Counted from the first letter of the stretch, positions 53,934 through 63,094 are shown. The stretch: DNA of 64,000 bases from Verrucomicrobiaceae bacterium (GCA_947466075.1 CANIBP010000001.1:1-64000); one strand, 5' to 3'. Numbers and translations: made by a program. The notes: generated by a model from the sequence alone, not told the origin.

Positions 53934-54770
53934 ATGTTGCTTTTTAGTCGGACTTCTCAGAACTCTCAAACCACACGCCTGCTCAAGGCCAGTGTGGTTG
54001 TGTTGCTGACCGGCCTGCTCAGTCAGTGCACCACGCCGCCAAAGGGCGATGTAGTGGTCAGCGTGAAGGACCAGAAGCTCGGCATCTACAGCGCGGGCAA
54101 GCTGACGAAGCAGTATGTCATCTCCACCTCGAAGTTCGGTCTCGGGGACCAGAAGGGCAGCTATCGCACGCCGGTTGGTCAGCACGAGATCATTGCCAAG
54201 ATTGGTCAGGGACTGCCAGCCGGTGCCGTATTGAAAAGTCGGCGCTGGAATGGCGAGGTGCTCAAACCCAACGCTCCAGGGCGTGATCCCATTGTCTCGC
54301 GCATCCTTTGGCTTAGAGGCACGGAGCGAGCCAATAAAAATGCCGCCAACCGTTTCATCTACATCCATGGCACCACCGAGGAAAATCGCCTCGGCACTCC
54401 CGCCAGCTATGGCTGCGTTCGCATGGGCATGAAGGACGTCGTCGATCTTTTCAACAATGTGAACATCGGTGCCAAGGTCGTTATCACCAAGGGTGGCCTG
54501 CCACGTGGCGAGGCCGAGCAAGCCGCTGCTTCAGCCGCTGGTGACGATGGTTCGCCTTCGCTCAGTGTGCCTGCCTCCAATGCTCAGCCGATTGAAATCG
54601 CCAAGATCGTTCCAACGGAAGGCGAGAAGAAGCGTGCCGAGGAAAACGAAGCGAAGGCCAGAAAGAAGTTCGGACCGGCAACGATCCTCTACAGGGCTCC
54701 CACGGCGGTGTCCCGTCCCGAGGACAAGGTCGTCGGCCAGACCACGGCCAAAACCAAGGGCAAAGCCTGA
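53934..54770 (+). CDS. L,D-transpeptidase (YkuD) lipoprotein
   Basis: 278 residues. Hydrophobic start ending in lipobox LLSQC32, so the protein is membrane-anchored by lipid. YkuD domain: VVVSVKDQKLGIYSAGKLTK, SYRTPVGQHEIIAKIGQ, IYIHGTTEE (H145), and the catalytic SYGC161VRMG. It would make or edit 3-3 or lipoprotein cross-links in peptidoglycan. The C-terminal ~100 residues are Lys/Glu/Ala-rich (AEENEAKARKKFGP). It is the only gene in its orientation here; a 112-base gene-free gap separates it from a divergent acetyltransferase. Confidence 0.92.
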   Translation: MLLFSRTSQNSQTTRLLKASVVVLLTGLLSQCTTPPKGDVVVSVKDQKLGIYSAGKLTKQYVISTSKFGLGDQKGSYRTPVGQHEIIAKIGQGLPAGAVLKSRRWNGEVLKPNAPGRDPIVSRILWLRGTERANKNAANRFIYIHGTTEENRLGTPASYGCVRMGMKDVVDLFNNVNIGAKVVITKGGLPRGEAEQAAASAAGDDGSPSLSVPASNAQPIEIAKIVPTEGEKKRAEENEAKARKKFGPATILYRAPTAVSRPEDKVVGQTTAKTKGKA

Positions 54771-54778
54771 AGCGCACC

Positions 54779-55630
54779 TCAGCCGCGCACGACCTCGAAC
54801 GCAGGCATCGCTTCAAGCAACGACGGATTCGTCTCCCTCTTCATGCGGCGCATGATTTCCAAATCTCGCGGCGCAATGACCACCCGCTGTTTGTGAATGC
54901 CGCCGTCATAGACTTCACTTTCCACCCAACGCGGTGAATCTTGAAATGCCGACTGCGACGGGAAATAGACTGCGGTGCGGCCCACATTTTCTTCGATCAA
55001 TCCACACTCCGCCTTTCCCGTGAGATGAGAGACGCCGACAATGCTTCCCAACTCGACCGCACGGGCAGAGGCACAACGATCCACACGTTCGACACCTAGA
55101 ATCGTCTCGGTCGCACTCGGCACCAGCACCACATCGACGCCGGCACCACGCAGCCGCACACTGATCTCGGGTATCTCGATATCGAGGCAGATCACCACCG
55201 CAAAACGCAAACCCGCGAACTCCCAGAGGCGCAATTCATCACCCGATGCAAACGCTGACTCCCAGGGCGTGAGGTGCAACTTGTCCTGATGCAGAATTTG
55301 GTCTCCAACAAAGATCGGAGCCCGGTTATACAGCGCACCACGCTCCGCATCCCAAAACGGCACCGTGCCAAGCACGACCGCTTTGTCCGGCCGATTGAGC
55401 AACGAGCGCAGCGTCAGAAACAACTCATTCCAGAACACCTCCGCCACACGCTGCGGCGACTGCGGCTCCACCAGCGGCTCCAAGCCCATCCACGTGAACT
55501 CTGGCAGCACCACAAGATCCGCGCCCTCATCCCATGACGTCTCCACACACTCCACAACCGCCGCCGCAAACGCAAACGGCGACTTCGCGGCAATGCCGGG
55601 ATCGAAAGTGCAGAGATCGAGCGTGAACAT
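54779..55630 (-). CDS. Carbon-nitrogen hydrolase (nitrilase superfamily)
   Basis: 283 residues from ATG 55630 (MFTLDLCTFDPGIAAKSPFA), chosen because the 42-residue feo gene ends 20 bases upstream. The Glu-Lys-Cys triad is intact: VVLPEFTWMG (Glu), HQDKLHLTPWE (Lys) and VVICLDIEIPE (Cys). Members hydrolyse amides or nitriles, e.g. N-carbamoyl or aliphatic amides; the WESAF and GVSHLTGKAE segments fit the omega-amidase/carbamoylase group but specificity is open. It trails the iron operon. Confidence 0.9.
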   Translation of the reverse strand: MFTLDLCTFDPGIAAKSPFAFAAAVVECVETSWDEGADLVVLPEFTWMGLEPLVEPQSPQRVAEVFWNELFLTLRSLLNRPDKAVVLGTVPFWDAERGALYNRAPIFVGDQILHQDKLHLTPWESAFASGDELRLWEFAGLRFAVVICLDIEIPEISVRLRGAGVDVVLVPSATETILGVERVDRCASARAVELGSIVGVSHLTGKAECGLIEENVGRTAVYFPSQSAFQDSPRWVESEVYDGGIHKQRVVIAPRDLEIMRRMKRETNPSLLEAMPAFEVVRG

Positions 55631-55650
55631 GCAGTCGCGCACTCTGCGCC

Positions 55651-55779
55651 TCATTTGCCACACCCGCAACTACCGCCGCATCCGGGCTTTTTCCGGCGTT
55701 TGGCCGCACGAGCGATGAACAGCACGACAGTGACGACGATAACCGCGATGGCGGCGATGGATTGCCAGTTTTCGTTCAT
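55651..55779 (-). CDS. FeoB-associated Cys-rich membrane protein, 42 aa
   Basis: A short complete gene read on the minus strand: MNENWQSIAAIAVIVVTVVL, then FIARAAKRRKKPGCGGSCGC, GK and TGA. One membrane helix followed by a basic stretch and a CGGSCGCGK tail is the hallmark of FeoB-associated Cys-rich proteins (FeoB_associated/FeoC-replacement family). It lies 10 bases after feoB and 20 bases before the nitrilase. The Cys cluster may bind iron or a cluster linked to FeoB gating (role inferred). Short genes like this are often missed by automatic annotation. Confidence 0.9.
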   Translation of the reverse strand: MNENWQSIAAIAVIVVTVVLFIARAAKRRKKPGCGGSCGCGK

Positions 55780-55789
55780 AAGCGTGAGA

Positions 55790-57874
55790 TCAATAACCCA
55801 AAGCACTGCCGATCTGGAAGATGAGCAGGCTCAATAGATACGCCGTTCCGGTCATGTAGCCGAGCTGAAACATCGCCCATTTCCAACTGCCGGTCTCGCG
55901 TTTGACGATGGCGATGGTGCTGACGCACTGCATGGCGAAGACATAGAAGACGAGCAGGCTGATGCAGACCAGCGGCGTGTAAACGAGACGGCCGTCGGGA
56001 CGGCGTTCAGCGGCCAGCTTGTCGCGCAGCGGAGCAAGGTTGTCGTCATCTCCACTTTCGACGGCATAAACGACGGACATCGTGCTGTTGAAAACCTCAC
56101 GCGCTGCGAAGCTGCCGATGAGGCCGATGCCAATCTTCCAATCGTAGCCGAGCGGCGCGATGGCAGGCTCAATGAGCTTCCCGGCGCGACCAGCGAAGCT
56201 GTGCTCCATTTGCTTCGCACTGTCATCTCCTGCGGTTTTGGGATAGGTGGACGCAGCCCAGATGAGGATGGAGATGCCGAGGATGATGGTGCCGGCTCGC
56301 ACGAGGAACATGCGCGCGCGCTGCCACACCTGCAGCAGGATGGATTTGAGCGCCGGCATTTTGTAGGACGGCATTTCCAAGATCATCGGGCTGGCAGAGC
56401 CTTTCATGACGAACTTGTTGAAGACCCAGGCGAAGAAGAAGGCTCCGAGCGTGCCGAGTGAGTAAAGTCCGAGCATGATCCCGGCCTGCACGAAGGCTCC
56501 GACTTCACCGACCGGGAACAGCACGCCGATGAGTAGCGAGTAAACGGGCAGGCGTGCTGAACACGACGCCAACGGAGCAATCAAGATGGTGATGAGGCGA
56601 TCCTTTGGGCTGTCGATGGTACGCGCGGCCATGACGCCGGGAATCGCGCAGGCATACGAGCTGAGGAAGGGCAGGAACGATTTGCCGTTGAGGCCGACCT
56701 TGCTCATCGCCCAGTCCATGATGAAGGCGAGACGCGACATGTAGCCGGTGTCCTCCATGATGCCGATGAAGAAGAACAAGATCAAAATCTGCGGCAGGAA
56801 GATGACCACGCCGCTCACGCCAGGCACGACACCGTTCACGATGAGATCACGAAAATCACCTGGCGACATCAAACCTTCCACCCACGCGCCAAACTGGCCG
56901 AATCCGGCCTCGATCCAGCCCATCGGGCCTTCGGCGACCTTGAAGATGAGAAAGAACAACAGCCCGAGTACGAGCAACAGATTCACAAATCCGAGCACGG
57001 GATGCAGCAGGATGCGGTCGAGCTTGGTGGTGATGGTTTCGATCTCTTGATCCGGCCGTTTCAAGACCTGCGCGCAGAGTTCCTCAATGCGGCGGTAGCG
57101 TTCGGCCACGAGCGCATCTTCCCAGCCGGGGAAATCAGTCTCCATGCGGCTGCGCAGCTCGTGGATGCGGGCGATTTGCGTGTCGGCGATGCCGTAGTGC
57201 GTGGGATCGTGATCGGAGAGTAGGTAAAGCGGCTCTAATAAGCTGGAGCGTGTGTGAATGACGCCAGCCTGACGCATTTCATCACGACTGTGCTCCAAAG
57301 CGGCTTTCACACCTTCAGGCAGCGCAGCGTTCTGCCACTTGGGCGGCGAGATGTCCTCGCGGCTGAGCGCGAGCTTGAGTTCGATGAGACCCTGACCGCT
57401 GATGGCGTTCGTTTTGACGACGGGAATACCAAGGATCTCGGACAACTTGATCGCGTCGATGCGCCATTCGCGCTGCTCCGCCACATCGACCATGTTTAGC
57501 ACCAAAATCGTCGGCAGTCCGAGTTCGAGCACCTGACCAGCCATGTAAAGATTGCGCTCGAAGTTGGCGGAATCGAGCACACAGACCACACGGTCAGGAC
57601 GCGGCGTTTCTGGCCGACGACCAAGCAAAACATCACGCAGCACCGCCTCATCCGGCGATCGAGCATTGAGACTATAAGCGCCCGGCAAATCGATCAGACG
57701 CAGTTTTTTGCCATGCTGGCTGTAGCACTCGCCGATTTTCTTTTCGACGGTCACACCGGGGTAATTGGCCACTTTTTGCTTCAAACCCGTGAGCAGATTG
57801 AAGAGCGTGGTTTTTCCGGAGTTCGGGTTTCCCACGATGGCGATGAGCGGTGTCTCAGGAGCGGCGGCACTCAT
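55790..57874 (-). CDS. feoB: Ferrous iron transporter FeoB
   Basis: 694 residues. The G-domain has GNPNSGKTTLFNLLTGLKQK (G1), VANYPGVTVEKKIGECYSQH, LIDLPGAYSLNARSPDEAVL (G3, DLPG), VLNMVDVAEQREWRID (NMVD) and the SGQG loop. The C-terminal part has the Gate regions: FLPQILILFFFIGIMEDTGY, MSRLAFIMDWAMSKVGLNGK, LPFLSSYACAIPGVMAARTI, APLASCSARLPVYSLLIG. FeoB imports Fe2+ across the inner membrane. The start overlaps the stop of feoA (ATGA), and a small Cys-rich gene follows. Confidence 0.97.
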   Translation of the reverse strand: MSAAAPETPLIAIVGNPNSGKTTLFNLLTGLKQKVANYPGVTVEKKIGECYSQHGKKLRLIDLPGAYSLNARSPDEAVLRDVLLGRRPETPRPDRVVCVLDSANFERNLYMAGQVLELGLPTILVLNMVDVAEQREWRIDAIKLSEILGIPVVKTNAISGQGLIELKLALSREDISPPKWQNAALPEGVKAALEHSRDEMRQAGVIHTRSSLLEPLYLLSDHDPTHYGIADTQIARIHELRSRMETDFPGWEDALVAERYRRIEELCAQVLKRPDQEIETITTKLDRILLHPVLGFVNLLLVLGLLFFLIFKVAEGPMGWIEAGFGQFGAWVEGLMSPGDFRDLIVNGVVPGVSGVVIFLPQILILFFFIGIMEDTGYMSRLAFIMDWAMSKVGLNGKSFLPFLSSYACAIPGVMAARTIDSPKDRLITILIAPLASCSARLPVYSLLIGVLFPVGEVGAFVQAGIMLGLYSLGTLGAFFFAWVFNKFVMKGSASPMILEMPSYKMPALKSILLQVWQRARMFLVRAGTIILGISILIWAASTYPKTAGDDSAKQMEHSFAGRAGKLIEPAIAPLGYDWKIGIGLIGSFAAREVFNSTMSVVYAVESGDDDNLAPLRDKLAAERRPDGRLVYTPLVCISLLVFYVFAMQCVSTIAIVKRETGSWKWAMFQLGYMTGTAYLLSLLIFQIGSALGY

Positions 57875-58101
57875 GCAGCGGAGATGGCGATAAAGGCCGC
57901 CTCATGGTTGCGCATGGAAAGATGAGAGCCGCGCACGCAAATCTCGATGGGCTCACCCAGCGGCGCACGGCGTGTCACACTGACTCGGGTGCCAGGCACG
58001 ATGCCCATCTCGCGCAAACGCGTGAGGCAGGAACGGCCGGTGGGCATGGCCTGAACGATGGCGCTGGAGCCAACGGGGAGTTCAGCAAGGGTGGCGGGCA
58101 T
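57871..58101 (-). CDS. feoA: Ferrous iron transport protein FeoA
   Basis: 76 residues from ATG 58101 (MPATLAELPVGSSAIVQAMP). The SH3-like FeoA fold is shown by AELPVGSSAIV, LTRLREMGIVPGTRVSVTRR (the RLREMG-PG motif), GEPIEICVRGSHLSMRNHEA. FeoA modulates FeoB; fused or adjacent genes are the rule. The stop shares bases with the feoB ATG. About 170 bases upstream of feoA (58102-58270) are free of genes and should hold the promoter; a clear Fur box could not be picked out. Confidence 0.95.
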   Translation of the reverse strand: MPATLAELPVGSSAIVQAMPTGRSCLTRLREMGIVPGTRVSVTRRAPLGEPIEICVRGSHLSMRNHEAAFIAISAA

Positions 58102-58270
58102 GGAAAGGAAACGGTTCTGCAATTGAGACTCTGTCGCAAACTTTGATACGAGATTAACAAGAAGCGAGATTCTGGCAAATGCGGACTTGCAGCAGATTTT
58201 GCGCAGCAGCTCGGCTCAAGGCCTCAGTCGGTCGATCACGAACTGAGCAGCCATGGCGCTCATTTCGAGT

Positions 58271-59410
58271 TCACTGAGCCTTGGCGCTGGAATACCCCTG
58301 CCACAGCCACTCCAGGGCCTGCGGCAGGATCTGCGGCCTCGCAGGGCCGATGCCGTGACCAGTGTTGAGGCAATAGACATACTGGTAGTGGTAACCCTTG
58401 GCCTTCAAGACCTTGGCCATGCGGTTGTTCGCATCCACCCAGTCGTGCATGTCATCGCGCATCACGTTCGGGTTGAGCAGGTCGCGGTCGCCGACGGCCA
58501 TCCAGAGGCGGATGGGCTTCACCGGGCTTTCAGGAATGATCTTGCTGTGGAAGTCCCACGCGCCGCCAGGGGTCTCGGGGTTGAAAGGCCACTGCTGGTT
58601 CACGAAGGTGCCTGAGGTGGTGAGCACGCGGTGATACAAGTCGGTGCGATACCAAGCCATAGCGAGTGCGGCGGAACCACCGGAACTGCTGCCCATCGTC
58701 GCGCGGCCTTCGGGGTCTTTGGTGAGTTTCACACCCACGTTTTTCTCCACCAGCGGCAGTACTTCGTTCTCGATGAACTCGGCATACAAGCCGGACATCG
58801 TGTCGTATTCGCGACCGCGCTCGTGGCCCTGTGCATCACCGCCGCCACTGGAGATCTGGATGGCGATCATCGCAGGCACGCGCTTCTGCGCGATCAGGTT
58901 GTCGAGGATGTGCGGCAGCGTCATGTCCGGCTTTCCGCGCGGGCCGTCGTGCCCCACGATGAAGGGGGCTGCTGTGCCAAGAACATATTGTGCAGGGACG
59001 TAAACAGTGACGAAGCGCTGGTAGTCGATGGGATGCGTCTCGACGATGAGCGTCTTCGGGTTCTTCGGATCAACGGTGCCGAAGACCTCGCGCGCAATGC
59101 CGGGATTGAAGAGCTTGCAATCCTTCGACTCCATCGTGAACTGCTGCACCTTCCCTTGAGGCACGCCTTCGACGACCTTCGTCTCCGGTGCTGCGACATA
59201 GTCAGGACCGATGACGAAATCACCCTCCGCATTCACCGGAGGATTCACTCCTGGCTTGCCGTCGAGCCGTGTAAACTTCGGTGTCCCCGGTGCATCCAAG
59301 GGGCGCGTCGGTGGCTGTGGGCGGTCAGGTTTCTTCGGCTTGTCAGCGCTGAAACCGGAGATGGAAGCGACCGTGAGACTGATAAGGAAAACGTGGCGGG
59401 GAAATATCAT
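58271..59410 (-). CDS. Secreted esterase, esterase D / feruloyl-esterase type
   Basis: 379 residues; signal peptide MIFPRHVFLISLTVASISGF, then a Pro/Lys-rich stretch (KPKKPDRPQPPTRP). The hydrolase domain has VTVYVPAQYVLGTAAPFIVG, the nucleophile elbow GSSSGGSAALAMA, RLWMAVGDRDL (Asp) and NTGHGIG (His). It fits the esterase D/IroE/Fes family (PF00756), which hydrolyse feruloyl, acetyl or siderophore esters. The Fes-like group is interesting next to feoAB, but the signal peptide and Pro-rich N-terminus suggest a cell-surface polysaccharide esterase. Divergent from argH. Confidence 0.88.
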   Translation of the reverse strand: MIFPRHVFLISLTVASISGFSADKPKKPDRPQPPTRPLDAPGTPKFTRLDGKPGVNPPVNAEGDFVIGPDYVAAPETKVVEGVPQGKVQQFTMESKDCKLFNPGIAREVFGTVDPKNPKTLIVETHPIDYQRFVTVYVPAQYVLGTAAPFIVGHDGPRGKPDMTLPHILDNLIAQKRVPAMIAIQISSGGGDAQGHERGREYDTMSGLYAEFIENEVLPLVEKNVGVKLTKDPEGRATMGSSSGGSAALAMAWYRTDLYHRVLTTSGTFVNQQWPFNPETPGGAWDFHSKIIPESPVKPIRLWMAVGDRDLLNPNVMRDDMHDWVDANNRMAKVLKAKGYHYQYVYCLNTGHGIGPARPQILPQALEWLWQGYSSAKAQ

Positions 59411-59555
59411 GGGGATGAAGTGGTTGATGGCGGCTTGGAAAACGTCACGAAGTCATCATACCGTTCATGAGATATGTGTTCTCCCCAATCCAGAGAAAAC
59501 AGCCCGGCGGTTGCGCCTGCGCCGAAAGCCGTTACTCTCCGCGCCCTCGAAATTT

Positions 59556-60923
59556 ATGTGGAAAGGCCGTTTTGCTCAGGAAACCAGCGCTCTCGTGCAG
59601 CGCTACGGAGAATCCGTGTCGTTTGACTGGCGGTTGTTCGCCCATGACATCGCCGGTTCCATTGCCCATTCCAAAGGACTGCTCAAAGCGGGTATTTTGA
59701 CCGCCGAAGAGCAGCAGAAGATCGAATCGGGATTGTTAGAGATCCGCCACGAGATCGAGAAAGGAAATTTTGAGTTCAAGGAGTCACTGGAAGACGTCCA
59801 CATGAACATCGAGTCCGAGCTGACCAAGCGGATCGGCCCTGCCGGTGCCAAACTTCACACAGCGCGGAGTCGGAACGACCAGATCGCGACGGATGTGCGT
59901 CTGTATTGCCGTTCGACGATTGATTCGATCCTCCAGCACACCCGCGCGATGCAGGCGGCGCTGATTGAATGCGCCGAACGTGGCAGCGATGCGGTGATGC
60001 CTGGCTACACGCATTTGCAACGCGGGCAACCGGTGTTCTTCGCGCATCATCTGCTGGCCTATGTCGAGATGCTGGATCGTGACGCAGCGCGTCTCGCAGA
60101 TTGCCGGAAGCGGCTGAATGTGATGCCGCTGGGCTCGGGCGCTCTCGCAGGCAGCACGATCATCCTCGACCGTGAATTCGTGGCGCAGCAGCTTGGTTTT
60201 GACGGGGTGACGCAAAACTCGATGGATGCGGTCAGCGACCGTGATTTCGTCGCGGAACTGCTGTTCGCGATCTCCTTGCAGGGCGTGCATCTGTCCCGCT
60301 TAAGCGAGGATGTGATCCTATGGGCGAGTGCGGAGTTCGGTTTTGTGACGCTGAGCGATGCGCACACGACTGGTTCGTCTCTGATGCCGCAGAAAAAGAA
60401 CCCCGATGTGGCGGAACTGACGCGTGGCAAGTCGGCGCGGCTGATTGGCAACCTCATGAGCATCCTCACGCTGCTCAAGGGCCTGCCGATGACCTACAAT
60501 CGCGATTTGCAGGAGGACAAGGAGCCGCTGTTCGATTCCATCGACACTGTTTCGATCGCGCTGGAAGTCTTCACCGAGATGATCTGTGGCATGGACGTCA
60601 ATCGCGCCAAAACGACCGCAGCAGCCAGCGATCCGATGCTGCTGGCGACGGATCTGGCCGATTACCTCGTGAATCACGGTGTGCCGTTCCGTCAGGCGCA
60701 CGAAGTGATCGGCAAGCTGGTCGCTTACTCGATTGAGCAGAAGCGCGGTTTTGGTGAGATGAAGCTGGACGAGTTCCAGAAGTTCTCGTCGGCCTTCGAA
60801 GCCGATGTGACGGCCTGTTTGAACCTCGAAACCGCCATGGTAGCACGCAAGGGCATCGGTGCGCCGTCGCCGCAAAATGTAAAGACTCAGCTCGCCCGCT
60901 GGCGTGCGGCTTTGAACGCGTAA
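59556..60923 (+). CDS. argH: Argininosuccinate lyase
   Basis: 455 residues from ATG 59556 (MWKGRFAQETSALVQRYGES); the frame upstream belongs to intergenic sequence. Fumarase/aspartase superfamily signature GSSLMPQKKNPD, preceded by HTARSRNDQIATDVRLYCRS, PGYTHLQRGQPVFFAHHLLA and LGSGALAGSTIILDREFVAQ. ArgH splits argininosuccinate into arginine and fumarate, the last step of arginine synthesis. The protein is full length. A Nudix gene starts 5 bases downstream. Confidence 0.97.
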   Translation: MWKGRFAQETSALVQRYGESVSFDWRLFAHDIAGSIAHSKGLLKAGILTAEEQQKIESGLLEIRHEIEKGNFEFKESLEDVHMNIESELTKRIGPAGAKLHTARSRNDQIATDVRLYCRSTIDSILQHTRAMQAALIECAERGSDAVMPGYTHLQRGQPVFFAHHLLAYVEMLDRDAARLADCRKRLNVMPLGSGALAGSTIILDREFVAQQLGFDGVTQNSMDAVSDRDFVAELLFAISLQGVHLSRLSEDVILWASAEFGFVTLSDAHTTGSSLMPQKKNPDVAELTRGKSARLIGNLMSILTLLKGLPMTYNRDLQEDKEPLFDSIDTVSIALEVFTEMICGMDVNRAKTTAAASDPMLLATDLADYLVNHGVPFRQAHEVIGKLVAYSIEQKRGFGEMKLDEFQKFSSAFEADVTACLNLETAMVARKGIGAPSPQNVKTQLARWRAALNA

Positions 60924-60928
60924 CTGGC

Positions 60929-61531
60929 ATGCTGATCCCGGACTTCGACCTCTACACTCCTGGAGCCGAGCCTGGCTGGGTAAAGACGCGCAGCGAGACG
61001 GCGTTTGAGAACCCGCACATCGGAGTCGAACGCGCCTGGTTTACAACGCCCAACCGCCATGAGGAAGTGCCGTGGATGGTGGTACAACGCAAAGCCGCCG
61101 TGGCGATTGCACCCATGCTGGAAGATGGCCGCTTCGTGATGGTGCATCAGGAGCGCCTGCCGGTGATGCAGACGATGTGGGAGTTTCCCGCAGGACAAAT
61201 CGACACCGAAGTCACTCGCGAATCGATCATCTACACCGCTTTGAACGAACTACGAGAGGAATGCGGCTGCGCCCTGGACAACGAGCACGGCACGCTGGAG
61301 CCGCTGGGCTGGTATTTTCCCTCGCAAGGTTTTACCGACGAGATCGTTTATCTTTTCACGGCGAAGCCCGTGTGTGTCGTCAGCCGTCCTGAACCGGATG
61401 GAAGCGAGCACATCAGCGACGTGCGGTTTGTTAGCGCGGGAGAACTGCGTGGGATGATTGCTGCCAATGCGATCACCAACGCCCTGACGCTGGCACTCTA
61501 CGCGCGGATCGCGGCCCAAGGACTGCCGTAG
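60929..61531 (+). CDS. Nudix hydrolase (ADP-ribose pyrophosphatase-like)
   Basis: 200 residues, MLIPDFDLYTPGAEPGWVKT. Nudix box: GQIDTEVTRE-x-LNELREECG, a GX5EX7REUXEEXG-type motif with the REECG part intact (NELREECGCAL). Upstream VHQERLPVMQTMWEFPAG and downstream LEPLGWYFPSQGFTDEIVYL, FTAKPV are typical of ADP-ribose diphosphatases (NudF/ORF209-like). It lies 5 bases after argH in the same direction and is likely co-transcribed. Confidence 0.92.
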   Translation: MLIPDFDLYTPGAEPGWVKTRSETAFENPHIGVERAWFTTPNRHEEVPWMVVQRKAAVAIAPMLEDGRFVMVHQERLPVMQTMWEFPAGQIDTEVTRESIIYTALNELREECGCALDNEHGTLEPLGWYFPSQGFTDEIVYLFTAKPVCVVSRPEPDGSEHISDVRFVSAGELRGMIAANAITNALTLALYARIAAQGLP

Positions 61532-61570
61532 TCCCATTGCATCCGCAACTTTCCTTCCCCTCTCATTCCC

Positions 61571-62704
61571 ATGTGGTCCGGCATCCTCCAAAAAATCTTC
61601 AAAGTTCGCGAAAAAGTCGCCATGAACCTCGGCGGCAAGGGCGATGAGGAAAAACCCTTCCTCGATCACCTCGAAGACCTGCGCAAAATGATCGTGCGCA
61701 TCGTGACGACGCTGCTGGTTTCGACCATCGGCACGTTCTGTTTTTACGGGAAGCTGTTTGAGATCATCAAAATGCCGTTGTGGGCCACGCATGTGATCAC
61801 AACGGAGGAACAGCTCAAGACGATGCTGCAAATCCTGACCCCGCAGGAAGGTTTCCTCATGGTGATGAATCTGGCGCTCATCGCAGCAGTCATCTTCGCG
61901 TTTCCGCTGCTGCTGTTTTTCATCTTGCAGTTCATCCTGCCAGGGCTGAAACCGGCAGAGAAGAAAGCCATTTTCCCTGCCATCGCCATTGGTGCGGGGC
62001 TGTTTTTGACGGGTGCCTGCTTTGCTTTCTACGTCGTGCTGCCGGAAGCGCTGAAGTTTTTCTACACGTTCAACAACGACTTGGGCCTCACGAACGGCTG
62101 GCGCTTGGACGGCTATGTGAAATTCGCCTCGCGATTCATCATGCTCTTTGGCGTCGCGTTTGAGCTGCCGGTCATCGTGATGGTGTTGGTGAAGCTGGAC
62201 TTCCTGAACTACAAGCTGATGAGCACGACGCGCTCGTATGCCATCGTCGCCATCGCGATCTTCGCAGCCATCGTCACGCCGACGCCTGATCCGTTCACCA
62301 TGATGGTGCTGGCCGGGCCGCTGTACATTCTCTATGAGGTGTGCATCTGGCTGGCCTATTTCATGGAGAAGAAAGACCGTGCCGCTTACCCCGAGTACTA
62401 CGCTGACATCGACAAGGATGCTAAGGAGCTTGAGAAGCCAGGCGCAGACGACTGGGACAACGAGAACTACAATCCGTGGTCGTCCGCCGATGATGAGGAA
62501 GACCAGAAGGACGAGTATCAAGCCCCTGCCGCTACTCCGTCCGCTCCGCCGCCCGAGGTCGAAAAACCCGAGGAAGAAAATCTCGGCGAAGACCAAAGTT
62601 CAAAGATGCCTGATGAAGATCCAGCGGAACTCCCGACCAAGGAGATGACGCTCGAAGAACTGGCCCGTGAAGACGAGAAGCGGTCGGGTGATGCGCCGAA
62701 GTAA
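61571..62704 (+). CDS. tatC: Sec-independent translocase TatC with acidic C-terminal extension
   Basis: 377 residues. TatC core at ~30-275: FLDHLEDLRKMIVRIVTTLL (conserved HLxELR-like), LTPQEGFLMVMNLALIAAVI, FFILQFILPGLKPAEKKAIF, FGVAFELPVIVMVLVKLDFL, IFAAIVTPTPDPFTMMVLAG (TPTPD) and PLYILYEVCIWLA. Six membrane helices. The C-terminal ~105 residues are Glu/Asp/Pro-rich (EEENLGEDQSSKMPDEDPAE) and would be a cytoplasmic tail not found in E. coli TatC. TatC recognises twin-arginine signals such as that of the DUF1552 protein in this window. No tatA/tatB is adjacent. Confidence 0.95.
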   Translation: MWSGILQKIFKVREKVAMNLGGKGDEEKPFLDHLEDLRKMIVRIVTTLLVSTIGTFCFYGKLFEIIKMPLWATHVITTEEQLKTMLQILTPQEGFLMVMNLALIAAVIFAFPLLLFFILQFILPGLKPAEKKAIFPAIAIGAGLFLTGACFAFYVVLPEALKFFYTFNNDLGLTNGWRLDGYVKFASRFIMLFGVAFELPVIVMVLVKLDFLNYKLMSTTRSYAIVAIAIFAAIVTPTPDPFTMMVLAGPLYILYEVCIWLAYFMEKKDRAAYPEYYADIDKDAKELEKPGADDWDNENYNPWSSADDEEDQKDEYQAPAATPSAPPPEVEKPEEENLGEDQSSKMPDEDPAELPTKEMTLEELAREDEKRSGDAPK

Positions 62705-62714
62705 GCAGTTATAA

Positions 62715-62759
62715 GTTATGGGTTAAGCGTACGGTTACACCTCGCGCTTAACTCATAAC
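62715..62759. terminator. 15-bp hairpin between convergent genes
   Basis: GTTATGGGTTAAGCG and CGCTTAACTCATAAC pair with one mismatch around a 15-base loop, starting 11 bases after the tatC stop. It separates tatC from the small membrane gene on the other strand. No T-run is present, so it may be a palindromic repeat rather than a rho-independent terminator. Confidence 0.55.
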
Positions 62760-62781
62760 CGCTCCCCCTTCCTGCGTTCCA

Positions 62782-63006
62782 TCAGCGCTTGCGCGTGTTG
62801 CGTACCACCATCCACACGGTATAGCCGACCGTTCCCGCCACGGTTAGCAGCACGATGACAATGAAAGCGGCACCCTCCGGTTTGATCTCACTCAGCATCT
62901 GCCACAGCACGGCACCCATGGCATAACACATGCCCGTGAGAAACAGCCTCAGACAGCAGTCGCCGAAGGTGAAAAGAGGAAAGTTGGGCGGGGGGCGCTC
63001 GTTCAT
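62782..63006 (-). CDS. Small membrane protein, 74 aa
   Basis: MNERPPPNFPLFTFGDCCLR starts it. Two membrane helices: LFLTGMCYAMGAVLWQMLSE and AAFIVIVLLTVAGTVGYTVW, followed by a short basic end (MVVRNTRKR). Positive-inside charge puts both termini in the cytoplasm. No family recognised. It is convergent with tatC. Confidence 0.65.
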   Translation of the reverse strand: MNERPPPNFPLFTFGDCCLRLFLTGMCYAMGAVLWQMLSEIKPEGAAFIVIVLLTVAGTVGYTVWMVVRNTRKR

Positions 63007-63094
63007 GGCCGCGATTCAACCACGGGTCGGAAGATGATGCCGTTGCAACTTCTGGCGGTGATTACAGACGGAACGGATGGAGTACCCGCTGGTT

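Noticed and set aside
58102..58270. Fur box upstream of feoA
   Set aside because: No 19-bp dyad resembling a Fur site could be found by eye.
61250..62596. 448-residue minus-strand ORF
   Set aside because: Antisense to tatC and the Nudix gene; low-complexity product.
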